Positions 1 to 11,289 of a DNA stretch of 64,000 bases are shown in pieces. The DNA is taken from positions 33,735,501 through 33,799,500 of the forward strand of contig NC_091966.1 in NCBI RefSeq assembly GCF_036711975.1, read 5' to 3'. The notes under the pieces were generated by a model that searched no databases, had not been told where the DNA came from, and worked only from the letters and a program-made list of their open reading frames with translations. The translations under genes were made by a program, and so were the position numbers. Each line of letters begins with the position of its first letter. The stretch's first letter is position 1. The DNA comes from Onthophagus taurus (Eukaryota > Arthropoda > Insecta > Coleoptera > Scarabaeidae).

Positions 1-390
1 ACAGAAAGTCGGTAAAGTACGAGGATGGACTGGAGCAGCGTTCTAATATGCTTTGATATTGACATTAATACATTATTAACTAAAACTGTCAATAGTTAGA
101 CGTATTTTGAAAAGTTCTGCAAAGTACATTGTTTCTTTAAGATAGTTCTTATAAGAAATTACTGTTCTCATGATGATGGGATTCAGCGATAGGATAACAT
201 CTTATAATGAAGTAACAAACTTGTTCTACGATACATGCCCAAATTGTTCTGCTATCAATAAAGCGATGCACATAGCGGTACTTCATACTGAAAGTTAGTT
301 ACAACTCAAATTTATTAATTACACAATAGAACAAATTGTAATTCGGAATGGTTACTTCCAAACATTACAAGAGAGAATCAAGAAACGAAA

Positions 391-486
391 GACTACAACG
401 ATGAAAGAAGGCAAGCATTAGAAGAAGTTAGAGAAGCAATAAATACTCAAAAAAAAAATAACAAAGCACCAGGCTTAGGGAACTAA
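391..486 (+). mobile_element. LINE reverse-transcriptase relic, left part
   Basis: One frame reads DYNDERRQALEEVREAIN and then NNKAPG, the conserved start of the RT fingers in Jockey/RTE-like non-LTR retrotransposons. The reading ends at 484-486, exactly where the DNA transposon at 487-3867 begins. The same RT resumes at 3871, so this is the upstream half of a LINE copy split by a later insertion. It is decayed and non-functional. Confidence 0.7.
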
Positions 487-1129
487 CAAGGGAAGTGTCA
501 CAACTGTGTCTCACCGATTTCGATGCAATTTGGTACAGTCATAGAATGGGCCAAAATAAGGTTCGCACATTTTTTTATACGTGCGGTAAAAGCCCCTGGG
601 GCGAGTTATAGGGGTTGAAAGTTTGGAGAAAAAGTACGTTTTCACTTATATTTTGAAAACGAAAAGTGCTATCAAAATTTGGTAAATTGTAACTGATATT
701 CATTTTAAAAGAGCTTTCTTTTGATGTGTCACACATATAGCAGAGGGTTAAAAAGGGCGAACTACCCCTATTTTTTTGGAATTATTTAAAAACCACCCTA
801 TCGATTTTGGCGGCATTAAGTATACTTCTAGTGCGTTCAAAAATATTAGTTAAGGGTTTTTTCCCATTCGCCCTAGATCAACCCCAGCGAAGTTACGGGG
901 GTTAACATGTAAGCACTTTTCGTAAGAATGATGTGATAAAATTGTCAGGTATTTTGAAAATACTTTAAACAAAACCGTAAATTAGTCGCACAATAAAATG
1001 TTTAGTGTAAAATAAGGCATAATACACCATATAGGGGTTGTTGGGGTTATCCACCCCCTTAAAAATTAATTCTATCCCGGGCGTTATTTGTCGATTACGG
1101 CGAAATTTGGTACTGTGTTTGTTTTATAT
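487..1129. repeat. Left long terminal inverted repeat of the pogo-type transposon
   Basis: Reverse complement of 3226-3867 with scattered substitutions and small indels. It holds short G-runs (for example around 590-615 and 1030-1060). At ~640 bp it is far longer than the few tens of bases typical of pogo and Tigger elements. Confidence 0.9.
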
Positions 1130-1450
1130 TTGAAGTAAAAATTTTTGAAAATGGTTATAAGGGTTACAAATTAGGGGTAGTTTTTTGTTTATACCTCGAA
1201 GATGAAAACTGCCATCGTAACTGTGGTATTGTTTTTTAAAAATCTATCTATCGATGTTCCACGAGGTAAACTACCCTCATTTTCTTTAAATAATAAATAT
1301 AAAACTACTAGATAAATAAGATATTTTATTTATTTATGAGTTAAAAAGCAACTGACAAAAAAAATAGTTCAATATACCAAAGAAGTTTATTCTACATTAC
1401 TAATTGACGTTTTTTATGTATTATATTAATTTTCAATATTAAATTTATTT

Positions 1451-3040
1451 TTATTCTACGTAGTGTTGGCAAAAATGAAAGTCGTGGAAAAAATGTTTTA
1501 AACATAAGGATTTTTTACACCATGCACATGTTATGACCGCTATATCCCCACAGATATCACACGTTGGCTTCTCACTCGAAAAGCAAACTTCCACGGGATT
1601 TTCAAAATGGTCTGGTCTCTCCTCTATATAGCCACTTGCAAACCATGCGTATTTAAAAACATTTATAAACCGAGGGGAAGCCAACTGGTTATGCGTCAAC
1701 GATTGCAATTTTAATATGTTATCCCTCTGATGTAAATTGACATCATACTGGTAAAGAATAATCTGATCAGAGAATCTTCTAATAAAATTTTTCCATATTC
1801 TGAAACCAAATACATCTAGGGGCTGTATTTGACCTGTTGTCCCTGCAGGTATAGATAAATGTTTAAAATTAGTACCTGATGGAGTTATTTCACTAATAAC
1901 TTCAGGACAATGGCCACTCCAAGAATCTAATAATAATAATGATTTAGAACCAGTATTTGGAAAATATACATTTTGGAGCCAATTTTTCATGTGTTCTGAA
2001 GTTAACTTTCCAGATTTTGATGCCAAAACGTATATATTGTCTGCTTTAAACATTGTATTTGCTACCCTCGGTCCAAAGCTGCCAGAGGGTTCTTTTAAAA
2101 CAATAAAAAGTGGAGAAAGAAGTTTCCCATCAGCAGATATTACGGGTTGAATTGTGTAACTGTGCGTTGTAGATGACACCGACTGGACCACACTTTCTAC
2201 GGTTTTAACTCCTAAATCGCTTAATGTTCTTCCCGAATGGAATTCCAAGTTAAAACCGCTCTGATCCGAATTGTAGGTGTTTTCAGGTCCATATATTTGG
2301 ATTTGTAGCTTTGCCTCTTTAACGAAATCTTTTGCTAAAGTTTTTACTCGATCAACATTTCCAATTTGTTTTTGGGATAGAAATTTTGTTATTTTTCGGC
2401 TTACTAACCGATTTGCTTTCTTAAAACGTTGCACCCAGCTATGAGATGCTTTGAACAGTTGAGGAGATAAATTCTTTTCATTTCTAGCTTGTATAGCCCA
2501 TCTGCGTATATCAATATCATGTAGTGGCAATTTATTATCTACGGCGGCTCTCGCTTGATTAATTACAAATTCGGTAATTTCTGCTAATTTTTCTTTGTAT
2601 GTCCCTCTTTCTTCAATATATTTAGACCATCTGTGCAATTGGGTCTTTGACGTCACTTTTCGGTATTTGTTTTTTACGGTTTCTAGTTTCAAATAACCTT
2701 TCTTCCCACTTGTCCAGTAATTTACCGCCTCTAATTTGTACTCGTAGTCGATGTCATCCTTCAATGGACAATGAGCATCAGTATCTTCTACAAACCTGTC
2801 AGTTGTATCCTGGTCTTCAATAATTTGCTGACCGTCATTGATGCCATTGGATGAATCGAAAATTAATACAGTTTCGTCTTCAATTTGCATATTGTAGTCT
2901 TCCATACTTTCCATTAAAATACGCTGTATATTTTCTTTTAAACTAACTTCTGCTTCATTTACAGGAGTCTGGGGAATATTCATAACAGTAAAAACTGTCA
3001 TTAGCAAATTTAAAACGTTTATTGGGTTTATTGTAACCAT
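1451..3040 (-). CDS. Pogo/Tigger-type DDD transposase with a C-terminal Cys/His cluster
   Basis: A 529-residue open frame with no stop or frameshift. Residues ~100-225 look like the tandem helix-turn-helix DNA-binding region of CENP-B/pogo transposases (WTSGKKGYLKLETV, then SHSWVQRFKKANRLVSRKI). The DDE_1-type catalytic core follows. Its likely acidic residues are Asp259 (YNSDQSG), Asp372 (LLLDSWSGH) and Asp409 (IQPLDVFG). The last two are separated by 36 residues, giving a DD36D spacing. Residues 494-526 hold CDIC, CAWC, C513, H516, H519, H522 and C524, a possible zinc-binding module after the catalytic core that is not part of the usual pogo layout. The first Met at 3040 gives the longest protein; an internal start is possible. 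It presumably acts in the nucleus on its own TIRs. The intact frame suggests recent activity. Confidence 0.85.
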   Translation of the reverse strand: MVTINPINVLNLLMTVFTVMNIPQTPVNEAEVSLKENIQRILMESMEDYNMQIEDETVLIFDSSNGINDGQQIIEDQDTTDRFVEDTDAHCPLKDDIDYEYKLEAVNYWTSGKKGYLKLETVKNKYRKVTSKTQLHRWSKYIEERGTYKEKLAEITEFVINQARAAVDNKLPLHDIDIRRWAIQARNEKNLSPQLFKASHSWVQRFKKANRLVSRKITKFLSQKQIGNVDRVKTLAKDFVKEAKLQIQIYGPENTYNSDQSGFNLEFHSGRTLSDLGVKTVESVVQSVSSTTHSYTIQPVISADGKLLSPLFIVLKEPSGSFGPRVANTMFKADNIYVLASKSGKLTSEHMKNWLQNVYFPNTGSKSLLLLDSWSGHCPEVISEITPSGTNFKHLSIPAGTTGQIQPLDVFGFRIWKNFIRRFSDQIILYQYDVNLHQRDNILKLQSLTHNQLASPRFINVFKYAWFASGYIEERPDHFENPVEVCFSSEKPTCDICGDIAVITCAWCKKSLCLKHFFHDFHFCQHYVE

Positions 3041-3225
3041 TGCTTCTGTCAGTTGCTCTGAAACTAAAATCTACCCACTGGGCACACGTTCTTTTATACT
3101 AGAAAAAACTATTTTGAGAAATGACCTTTAGCAAGCGGCACTAAAAAAACAAATATTGTGCCAAAATTTTTTTGGTAGGTGTATTTTTGGCAACATTATG
3201 TAGAATAAAAATAAACTAATAAACT

Positions 3226-3867
3226 ATATAAAACAAACACAGTACCAAATTTCGCCGTAATCAACAAGTAATGCCCGGGATAGAATTAATTTTTAAGGGG
3301 GTGGTTAACCCCAACCACCCCTAAATGGTGTATTATGCCTTATTTTACATTAAACATTTTATTGTGCGACTAATTTACGGTTTTGTTAAAGTATTTTCAA
3401 AATACCTGACAATTTTATCACATCATTCTTACGAAAAGTGGTTACATGTTAACCCCCGTAACTTCGCTGGGGATGATCTAGAGCGAATGGGAAAAAACCC
3501 TTAACTAATATTTTTGAACGTGCTGGAAGTATACTTAATGCCGCCAAAATCGATAGGGTGGTTTTTAAATAATTCCAAAAAAATAGGGGTAGTTCGCCCT
3601 TCTTAACCCTCTGGTATATGTGTGATACATCAAAAGAAAGCTCTTTTAAAATGAATATCAGTTACAATTTACCAAATTTTGATAGCACTTTTCATTTTTA
3701 AAATATAAGTGAAAACGTACTTTTTCTCCAAACTTTCAACCCCTATAACTCGCCCCAGGGGCTTTTACCGCACGTATAAAAAAATGTACGAACCTTATTT
3801 TGGCCCATTCTATGACTGTACCAAATTGCATCGAAATCGGTGAGACACAGTTGTGACACTTCCCTTG
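3226..3867. repeat. Right long terminal inverted repeat of the pogo-type transposon
   Basis: Mate of 487-1129. It runs outward from ATATAAAACAAACACAGTAC to the terminus at CCCTTG and is followed by TAA. The close match between arms suggests a recent insertion or arm homogenisation. Confidence 0.9.
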
Positions 3868-3870
3868 TAA

Positions 3871-4460
3871 GTCGTATAAGCTGAATTGATTAGTGAATAT
3901 CAGACAGGGTTAATCGTAGCAAATACACTATGACATATGACTCTATAGACCGAAATAAACTATTCCAAATATTGGATGCATTTGGTAATGTTGACAATGG
4001 ATTAATGGACTAACACTATTAACATATCCAGAGAACTGAAATAGGGAGACGGGTTGACGCCTACCTCATTCAATTTAACCTTAGAATATGTAATAAGGCA
4101 AATGAACATCGGAAAAATTGATAAGAGCTTGATAAGAGGAAGCCGAACCCACACGCATTACTGTCGCCAATAGCATCGAGGCGGTACAGCAATTTGTATA
4201 CTTGGCAACGAAACTGATCTTGATAAAACGGAAGACATAGATATTCTTATTGCTAGAAGGATTATCCTTGCAAACAGAGGTTACTTTGCACTCTCCCACA
4301 CACTAAAATCAAAAGATGTCCATCGTAGCAATAAACTTAGAGTATATGAGTCAGTTCAAAATTATTATATGTTACAGACAGCACATAAAATAAGCTAAAC
4401 TATACTTATATGAGAGGAAAATATTAAGAAGAATATTGGAACCGATAAAGGAAAATCATA
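3871..4460 (+). mobile_element. LINE reverse-transcriptase relic, right part
   Basis: Continuation of the RT at 391-486 after the transposon. Fragments in several frames follow the expected order: ELISEYQTG near 3889, YDSIDRNKLFQILDAFG near 3938, GDGLTPTSFNLTLEYVIRQM near 4045, FVYLATKL near 4190, and ERKILRRI near 4412 (compare the family ending ERKILRRIFGP). Stops and frameshifts make it non-functional. The order shows that the DNA transposon landed inside an existing LINE. Confidence 0.75.
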
Positions 4461-4965
4461 CATGAAGAGTACAGCGTTTTTCGTGTTACTCATTATGACA
4501 AAAGGCAAAACAGCAGTGTTAATCCAAAACCTAAGGCATTTCGTGTAATATCCACATGTTCTGAGGTGAAATTGCAAAATATTCTAAACCACACTTGTTC
4601 GCGTTTATGCCACTATCTGCAAGAAGTTTTTGAAAGACTCAGAAAAGAAGAACGATCTCATTTAGAACTGATTTATTAATGGGGCTGTAATGGATCATAC
4701 CAAATCTTCCCTCCGATATTGTAGGCTCATAAAAATCTGGTTTATTCATGAAACAAAGCATGTAAAAAAAGATGAAATCATATATGTAGAAAATCGAATA
4801 AAAGTTTTGCAATAAGGTACCTTTAAAAGCAAGATCTGATCTTAAAGTTGTGTGATGGTGCAAAAAACCGTAAAAGCTCACACAAAACTGTGTAAATACA
4901 TGATATAAGCTATTTTTTAATCTTGACTGTATGAAATAAGAATTCAGATAACGCAAGAATTAACT

Positions 4966-5131
4966 GAACATGACTTCAATCGTAGATTAGAATTTAGTGA
5001 GGCAGGTAATGATGGACAAAATTGCAAATGACGGGAATTTCGTTAACAAGACATATTTTGCCGATGAAGTAACCTTCACATGGTGTAGGAACGTAAATCG
5101 ACATAATGTCAAGTATTGGAATAATGTAAAT
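4966..5131 (+). pseudogene. Tc1/mariner-superfamily (IS630-type) transposase fragment
   Basis: Two adjacent frames give EHDFNRRLEFSEAG and then FADEVTFTWCRNVNRHNVKYW. These match the region around the first catalytic Asp of insect DDE transposases (pattern D..RR.EF ... FSDE..F...G.VN.HN.RYW). A frameshift separates the blocks and nothing recognisable follows. It is a short dead fragment. Confidence 0.6.
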
Positions 5132-6300
5132 CAGTACGTTATAATTTAGATGAACTGTATTAAAGGTCACAAATAAACGCGTAAATAAGATCTAAATAGT
5201 GATAACACACTATATAATATTAAAAAGCAATTAATTAAATCTTCTGAATGTTTTGAAATTAAAACTTAAATAATATCTCGATAAGTTATATATTACAATT
5301 ATTTTGTAAAACTCCTTTAGAATTGATGTAAACTACTTTAAATTATCTCCTTATGTTTAATTCATCCATTTTTTCTAAATAAAATTTATAGGATAAATTT
5401 AAATTATTTTTAAAACGTTTTTTTAAAACATTCAATCCTTACTTACTTTACTGCTATTTATGTTATAAAAATAACAAAAATATCAGATAAGTAAGCTAGA
5501 TTAACACACACCATATTTTGTCAACTAACAAATCAACGAAATCATTATTATCTTATTCAAAAACATCTTTATCTCGTTTTTAATTTAAGCATGCGAGATA
5601 AAATTTTTCCTTGGACAATAAACTTCCGGCTTTATTGAGTAAATAGCCGTCTTTTTAATGGTCTTGATTTCACATTGTTAATTATATTTAAGTTTCCACT
5701 ACTATTATCAATTCTGATGGTAGTTATTTTGTAATGAGTATTTTATAGTTCAAAATAGAATAATTGTCTTTATATTCTGGTAGTATAACTTAATTTAATC
5801 GAAAATATAATTTCCTGTTACAAAAATATATAATTTATGACAAAATAAAGATTTATTAATTAATTTTTGTGTATTTCAAACTTTTCGCTTTCACAGTAAA
5901 GTAAATCATCATACTTATTGTTAGTAAATGTGCAATGTTGTTAACGATGACATGTTTAAGCCACAAATAACCTACTTTCATGCGATCTTTTATGAAGATT
6001 GATGTTATGACAACATTTTTCGGGAAATACGGGTTTACCGGGAATTAAACCAATATAAATACTTTTTTAACTCAACATCCCCGCCTACCAATTCCACCAA
6101 TAAGACCAAACGGAAAAACACAAGTTTAGCAAATATTTGGAATTACCAAGAGAAGAGTTATTCAACCAGAAATAGTAATCAATGTTTCGCCATTTCGAAG
6201 AATTATAATTTATGTTTAGTTCCTATATTCTAAACATAACATCAAGTATTATCATAATATTAGTTTTAAACGTAACTAAAGAACATTTTAAAAAGTTATA
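5132..6300. other. Intergenic, no feature seen
   Basis: Very AT-rich DNA with stops in all frames. No gene, tandem repeat or element terminus was recognised. Confidence 0.6.
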
Positions 6301-6307
6301 AACTATA

Positions 6308-6490
6308 GAAATAGAAATAAGCAGCACAATAAATTTTCTTGGCCTTGAGATATACAGAAACTATACCAACACTTTAAAATGCAAACGATTTCATTCATAT
6401 AATCGTAAACAACATAAAGAACCTGCTTTTAATTTTTGTTTTAACTGGTTAAATAATATATGCTTTAAACAAGAAATGTACTTCTTGTCA
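6308..6490 (+). pseudogene. Reverse-transcriptase fragment, possibly Penelope-like
   Basis: One open frame reads EIEISSTINFLGLEIYRNYT, then KQHKEPAFNFCFNWLNNI. It resembles the stretch in Penelope-like and related RTs that reads ...INFLDL.I...IYRKPT...HK.AAFN...RL.NIP. Flanking coding is not recognisable. Class assignment is from memory and tentative. Confidence 0.45.
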
Positions 6491-9400
6491 ACAAGCTATA
6501 TGAAAACTTTATAAGATATTTATGATAAAATTTAACTAAATCAACCTAAATATTATCATTAAATTACATTACTCATTCATTCAAACATTTACGTAAAAAA
6601 TTCCTTCTTCAAATAAATTCAATATGAATTATGTAATACGTCATTCGAATTATGTAATATTTATAATAATAAGTCGATATCAAACTTCTTTATTAAAAAA
6701 TTATAAGAAAATATTTTAGAAACGGTGAAACAGTTAGTAATTTGCAACGAATTGAATAAAATAATTGGTTTTAGTTTAGTTTCTGCATTTTTAGCCAAAT
6801 TGTGTTTTTCTTTATAAATTTTAAACAAGCTACTATTATATTATTACTCAACAGAGTTTACCACAGTTGTAATCATTCAATTCATATTACTATGGAAATT
6901 GAAAGAAACCTAACGTCATATTGCTTATAAATATTTCTTCCTATTAGGATTCCTGTTCTCCTAAAAGTACTGCGAAAAACTGTTTTCTTTAATTTTCAAG
7001 TACTAGATGGGGTTAGAGCAGTTACAATTTTTAGATATTGGTCAATAAACCATGGAAATATTTCATGGTTTGGACAATAAATTTCAATTACTTTGCACGT
7101 TGTGGATAAAACTCCTTACCGGCAAAGCGTAACGATGCATATCACCGGCAAAAGAGTTTGAAACTGTTGAATAATAATAAATGGAACATCACTGGCACAA
7201 TATTTGCCAAATAAAACACATCATAGATGGAAAATATACATTTTTAACTGTTACAGGATAAATATTCCACCACTTACAGAACAGAAATTACAAGTGGTCG
7301 ATTATAAGAAAAAAAAGCCCAAAAAAAGAATATTTACTTTTATCAACACACAGAATGGACCAAAACAAAGCAATTGCAATTCAAAGAAGGATTCATCAGA
7401 GATAAGTTGAATAAATTTTTTGGAAAAAGAACTTTCAAGAGACGCTGAACTATCTTGTATGGAATAAATGCGGAAGGTAATATTATAACTCGATTTGAAT
7501 TTATAAGCAGCATAATTTAATCGATAATCATTGAATGGATGGCGGAAAAGGGAATTGAACCGAAAAGACCATTAGGTGAAATATTCAGAAATTACGAATA
7601 TGTCATAAATTCACGAAAAAAAAAAGGGAAAAGCTTGAGTGGTTTGCACTAGAAAGAATGGCGATTCTACCAAGGTTATTTTTTATATATAATATTAAAT
7701 AATTACACATTTTCAAAGATCAAATAATTAAACTTAAATGTTTGTAATAATACTAAAATTTTATTTCAATAATATTATATCTAACTACACGAATAACACG
7801 TTTTGTAGCAATTTATATAACATTATGAAGCTACCGATCATTTTTATAGTATTTCGTTTAATGCGTTTCAACTTTTTTTGCACGTCAACATTTCCCTCGT
7901 TCCTATTTTCGTTGGATCTCCATCGACACAAAGAGAATTATTCATAATAAACGTAAAATACACAAAATTATTTTGGTAATTAAATCTGTTAGCAATCCAT
8001 TATCACAATTACGACTAATGGAAGGTAATACTTGCCAATATAACTATTGTTACACGGTTGTTCAACACATGAGTCGAGTCTTTTGCCGATATTTTCTACA
8101 ATTCGAACTTATTAAGGTCTTGGAAGCTCTTAGAGCGGTGAGCTTACTCGGTGATTGTATACGCACACAACACTTATGGTTGTTATACGTATGGTTGGTG
8201 TATTTGCGGAAATTTTCTACAGTTCAAAGCGATTACGTTCTTGGACGTTCTGAGAGTTATCAATTTTGACTGGATCTCCTGTGGTACATTTTATGGCCAT
8301 TTCCATTAAACATAGGTGTAACTATCTCAGCATTCCACAAACAAATTTGATTAATAGAAAATTCAGACTGTTTTCAAGCGTGGTAGCAAGTTTACCTGAA
8401 ATTATAGGCTTATTCCAATTTTTATCATTTTTATCAAAAATAAGACAGACCCCAGACTCCAACAGCGCAGTGTTTTTCCCGCATTGGCCTATTACTTGAA
8501 CTAACTTTCTCGAATACACCAACTACATTTCAAATACTTTAGTTGACAACTGATTCTGTAAACACTGTCTCCAGCAAAGCATTGGATAATAATCTTCTCT
8601 TATTAGAAAAAATAGAACGGGTTGCTTTACTGAATAGGATTGCTCACAGAAGACGTACGTATGAACGTATGGAGACAATCAAAAGATTTTTTGTAATATT
8701 TCTAATCTTAAAGATTGTTCTGCTCAGCAGCAATAAAGTCTCATTGAATCTGTGTTGGCTCATTACTACCAGTCTAATTTTGTTTCTATAAATTATAAAT
8801 AAATATATCATTCACAAAGAAAATATGCCTGCTATATTTTACTTTATAAAGCAAGAATTTTTGCTGAAATTCATATCAATTATGAATCTGCAACTAATCT
8901 TCGGCAGCAAGCTTTCTTTTAAAGACTTTGCCAATTTAATAATCAGTAAGTCGTTTCGAATCCTTACCCTCATGGCAAAGATAACTCCTGACATGAGTGA
9001 TCCTATTTATGGTGTTCGCTCATTCATTCCATAGTGTGTCATCAGATTGGGGCAAGTACAAGACAGATTTTTTTTGTTAGACCAACGACGTTATGCTTTT
9101 AAGCAAAGTTATTCATAACATCTACGACCACACTTCGTTTACATCTCCGCTCAACTTTCATGTCACGTCTTATACTAATACTTATTCCTGCTTTTAAAAC
9201 ATTTAGAATACAACCAAAATTACTTATCTTTTCATTTGTATCTATATTTCACTGTATTCATATTTTTAATTAGTTGTCTAGTTTTATGATTTATTTTAAC
9301 CGTTACAGCTTTTTCCAAAACCTTAACAGAATCCCCAAATTAAGATATTCTTGGAATAGTTCGGCACTAATAGATTTGAGTGCTTGCCTTTCTTGGGAGT

Positions 9401-10550
9401 GTGAAGACTTGGTAGGGAAAAATTCTGTAAGAATCAGGTACATTATTAAAATGTTGTTTCAAGACACCTGAACGAAACTATACTGCAGGTAATCAACTAT
9501 TGGGTCATTGCAGTTTCCAAACTAGTTCTAAAGATGAGTATTATCTGCTAATATAACTGTATCTAGTAGTAGCTTTAATTGGCCAAAGCTTTTGCCTACC
9601 AACAAAATATGCTTTCTGCATTATCGGTCGCGAAGTATCTACATTTTAATTTCATGTTAGTTTATAATTGAAAATATAAGGTATTTTATATATAAAAATA
9701 CATATATTAAAAATGTAAATATTATTCATTTTAGTAGAATCTATAATTCGAAGTAATCCATTCGTATTCAAATGTTTTTCTGGTAAAATATTCGCATATA
9801 TTCATATTCATATTCAAATCAAATTTTGTGGTGATTCAGTATTCGTATTTGAATATTGTTTTCTGATGCATATCTATATTTTCGATAATTTTCTGTTAAA
9901 GCCATAAATTTATTTAAAAAGTCGAGTTAAACCATCCCAGATTATTTTCTTTATTGATATTGTTGATTTTATCAAAGAAGTTTTAATGTTATCATGATAA
10001 TGTCAATTAATACAAGAAAATACGAATAATTTTAGAATTTAAGTATACACATATGCAGATATTTTAGTGCTAGAACGTTTTGAGTGGTGTATAAACGGAA
10101 TACTATGTGTATTGTTGGAGAATAGAGAGAGATTATTTTAGAATGACAACAGAAACGCGGAAGTCGGGACGGTTTGAATCTATCAAAACCAGACGCGACA
10201 CGAGCATTGTACTCGATTTACGCAACTCTAACGGAGATAATCTTATAAATAGAATCAAAACTGATTTCTTACTTATATAAAATAGTACTTTAGAGAGAGT
10301 TCTTTAGATGTTTTTCAAGTCCCATACTTATACGCACGGCTGCATGTCGAAACAGGATATCCTTTTTATGCAGCAATTATTATGTAGAAGCCGAACACAA
10401 TAGCCAACAACTTCCTATATTACTATTGTAACGTTTCTCTTTTCTAACTTTTTATTCTCTCTCCTTAATTTATTTCCTTAAATTTATTTTCTATTTTTTG
10501 CAAAAATACTTTTACTCTATCTTCGTTCTCAGTATTATTTTAAACACTAA
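6491..10550. other. Intergenic, no gene recognised
   Basis: Only short open frames (under 100 codons) with no recognisable domain. A weak direct repeat of about 119 bp (copies near 8051-8150 and 8169-8270, roughly two-thirds identical by eye) may be an old tandem duplication. Around 9740-9870 there is AT-rich simple sequence built on ATTCATATTC and ATTCGTATT. Nothing else can be supported. Confidence 0.5.
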
Positions 10551-10559
10551 TTGATATTC

Positions 10560-10805
10560 ATGGTCATTCCCGGCTGGAAACCGGTGTTTCTTGCTAAATT
10601 AATAAAGTGGAATTGGGGTTGGTGGGTTACACGTGTGAGGTTGAAACTGGGTAAGATCCCCGGTTGGGGTACAGGTGCAATGAGGTCGCCGGGTCAGAGA
10701 GGGCGTTCCAGCCCCTGCACCCTGGACCTACTTTCACCGCTGCACGTCGTTGCTAGGATACATACTCCAAGGGAAATCGGGGGAGATTCCCAGGATCCTG
10801 GGGAA
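10560..10805. other. GC-rich segment of unknown origin, likely transposon-derived
   Basis: A 245-bp block clearly richer in G and C than its AT-rich surroundings, with sharp edges. It begins near TCCCGGCTGGAAACCGG and ends near CCCAGGATCCTGGGG. The open frame across it (10551-10826) matches no family I know. Its composition resembles the LINE segments further right, so a 5' piece of a retroelement is possible. Confidence 0.35.
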
Positions 10806-11289
10806 AGTACTTTTTTATTTCTTTGACCTGTTGAAGTTAAAAGTTAAATAATTAATAAATAGTATCGTCCAAATCGAAAAATTCATTTTTTATAAGTAAT
10901 AGGTGACGTACTAGAGATTTCATTGTTATTAATTTTTAAAAATAGCGGAAAATATAACGGTTACATTTTTTTGTAATAAAATATCGTAATGGACTTTCAA
11001 TTATATTATCTCTTAATTATTATTATAAGGTCAAATAGAAACTTTTTTTTATATTATTTTTAATATGTCACACTATTTTAGTGTAGCCCTTACAAAGTTT
11101 TTCGTTGGCTACAAAAACCTACGTTGAATGAATCAACGTACAAAGTCATTCGAACATTTGGAGCAAAATCTTACTAATTACAAATATCAATATTTAATGG
11201 TTTAAGCAAATTTATGTAACTGTAACTTTCTGCACAAAGCATAAATAGCTCACTGGACCTATGTGGCAATAATCAGACCCATGGTCGCC

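Larger units (their letters stand above)
487..3867 (-). mobile_element. Pogo-type DNA transposon with long TIRs, apparently near-intact
   Basis: A 3381-bp element bounded by inverted repeats that start CAAGGGAAGTGTCAC at the left and end with the reverse complement at the right. The left arm is 487-1129 and the right arm 3226-3867, about 640 bp each with few mismatches. TAA lies immediately outside both ends (484-486 and 3868-3870), consistent with a TA-targeting Tc1/mariner-superfamily insertion; the exact TSD (TA or TAA) is ambiguous. The interior encodes one transposase on the minus strand. A second short inverted match lies near 1444-1475 and 3186-3216. On the left, about 315 bp (1130-1443) separates it from the main arm, but on the right it is nearly adjacent, so the left side carries extra sequence. 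Confidence 0.9.

Noticed and set aside
4639..4956. A 105-codon minus-strand open frame with several hydrophobic stretches
   Set aside because: It lies in LINE/transposase debris, matches no family, and AT-rich antisense frames are often hydrophobic by chance.
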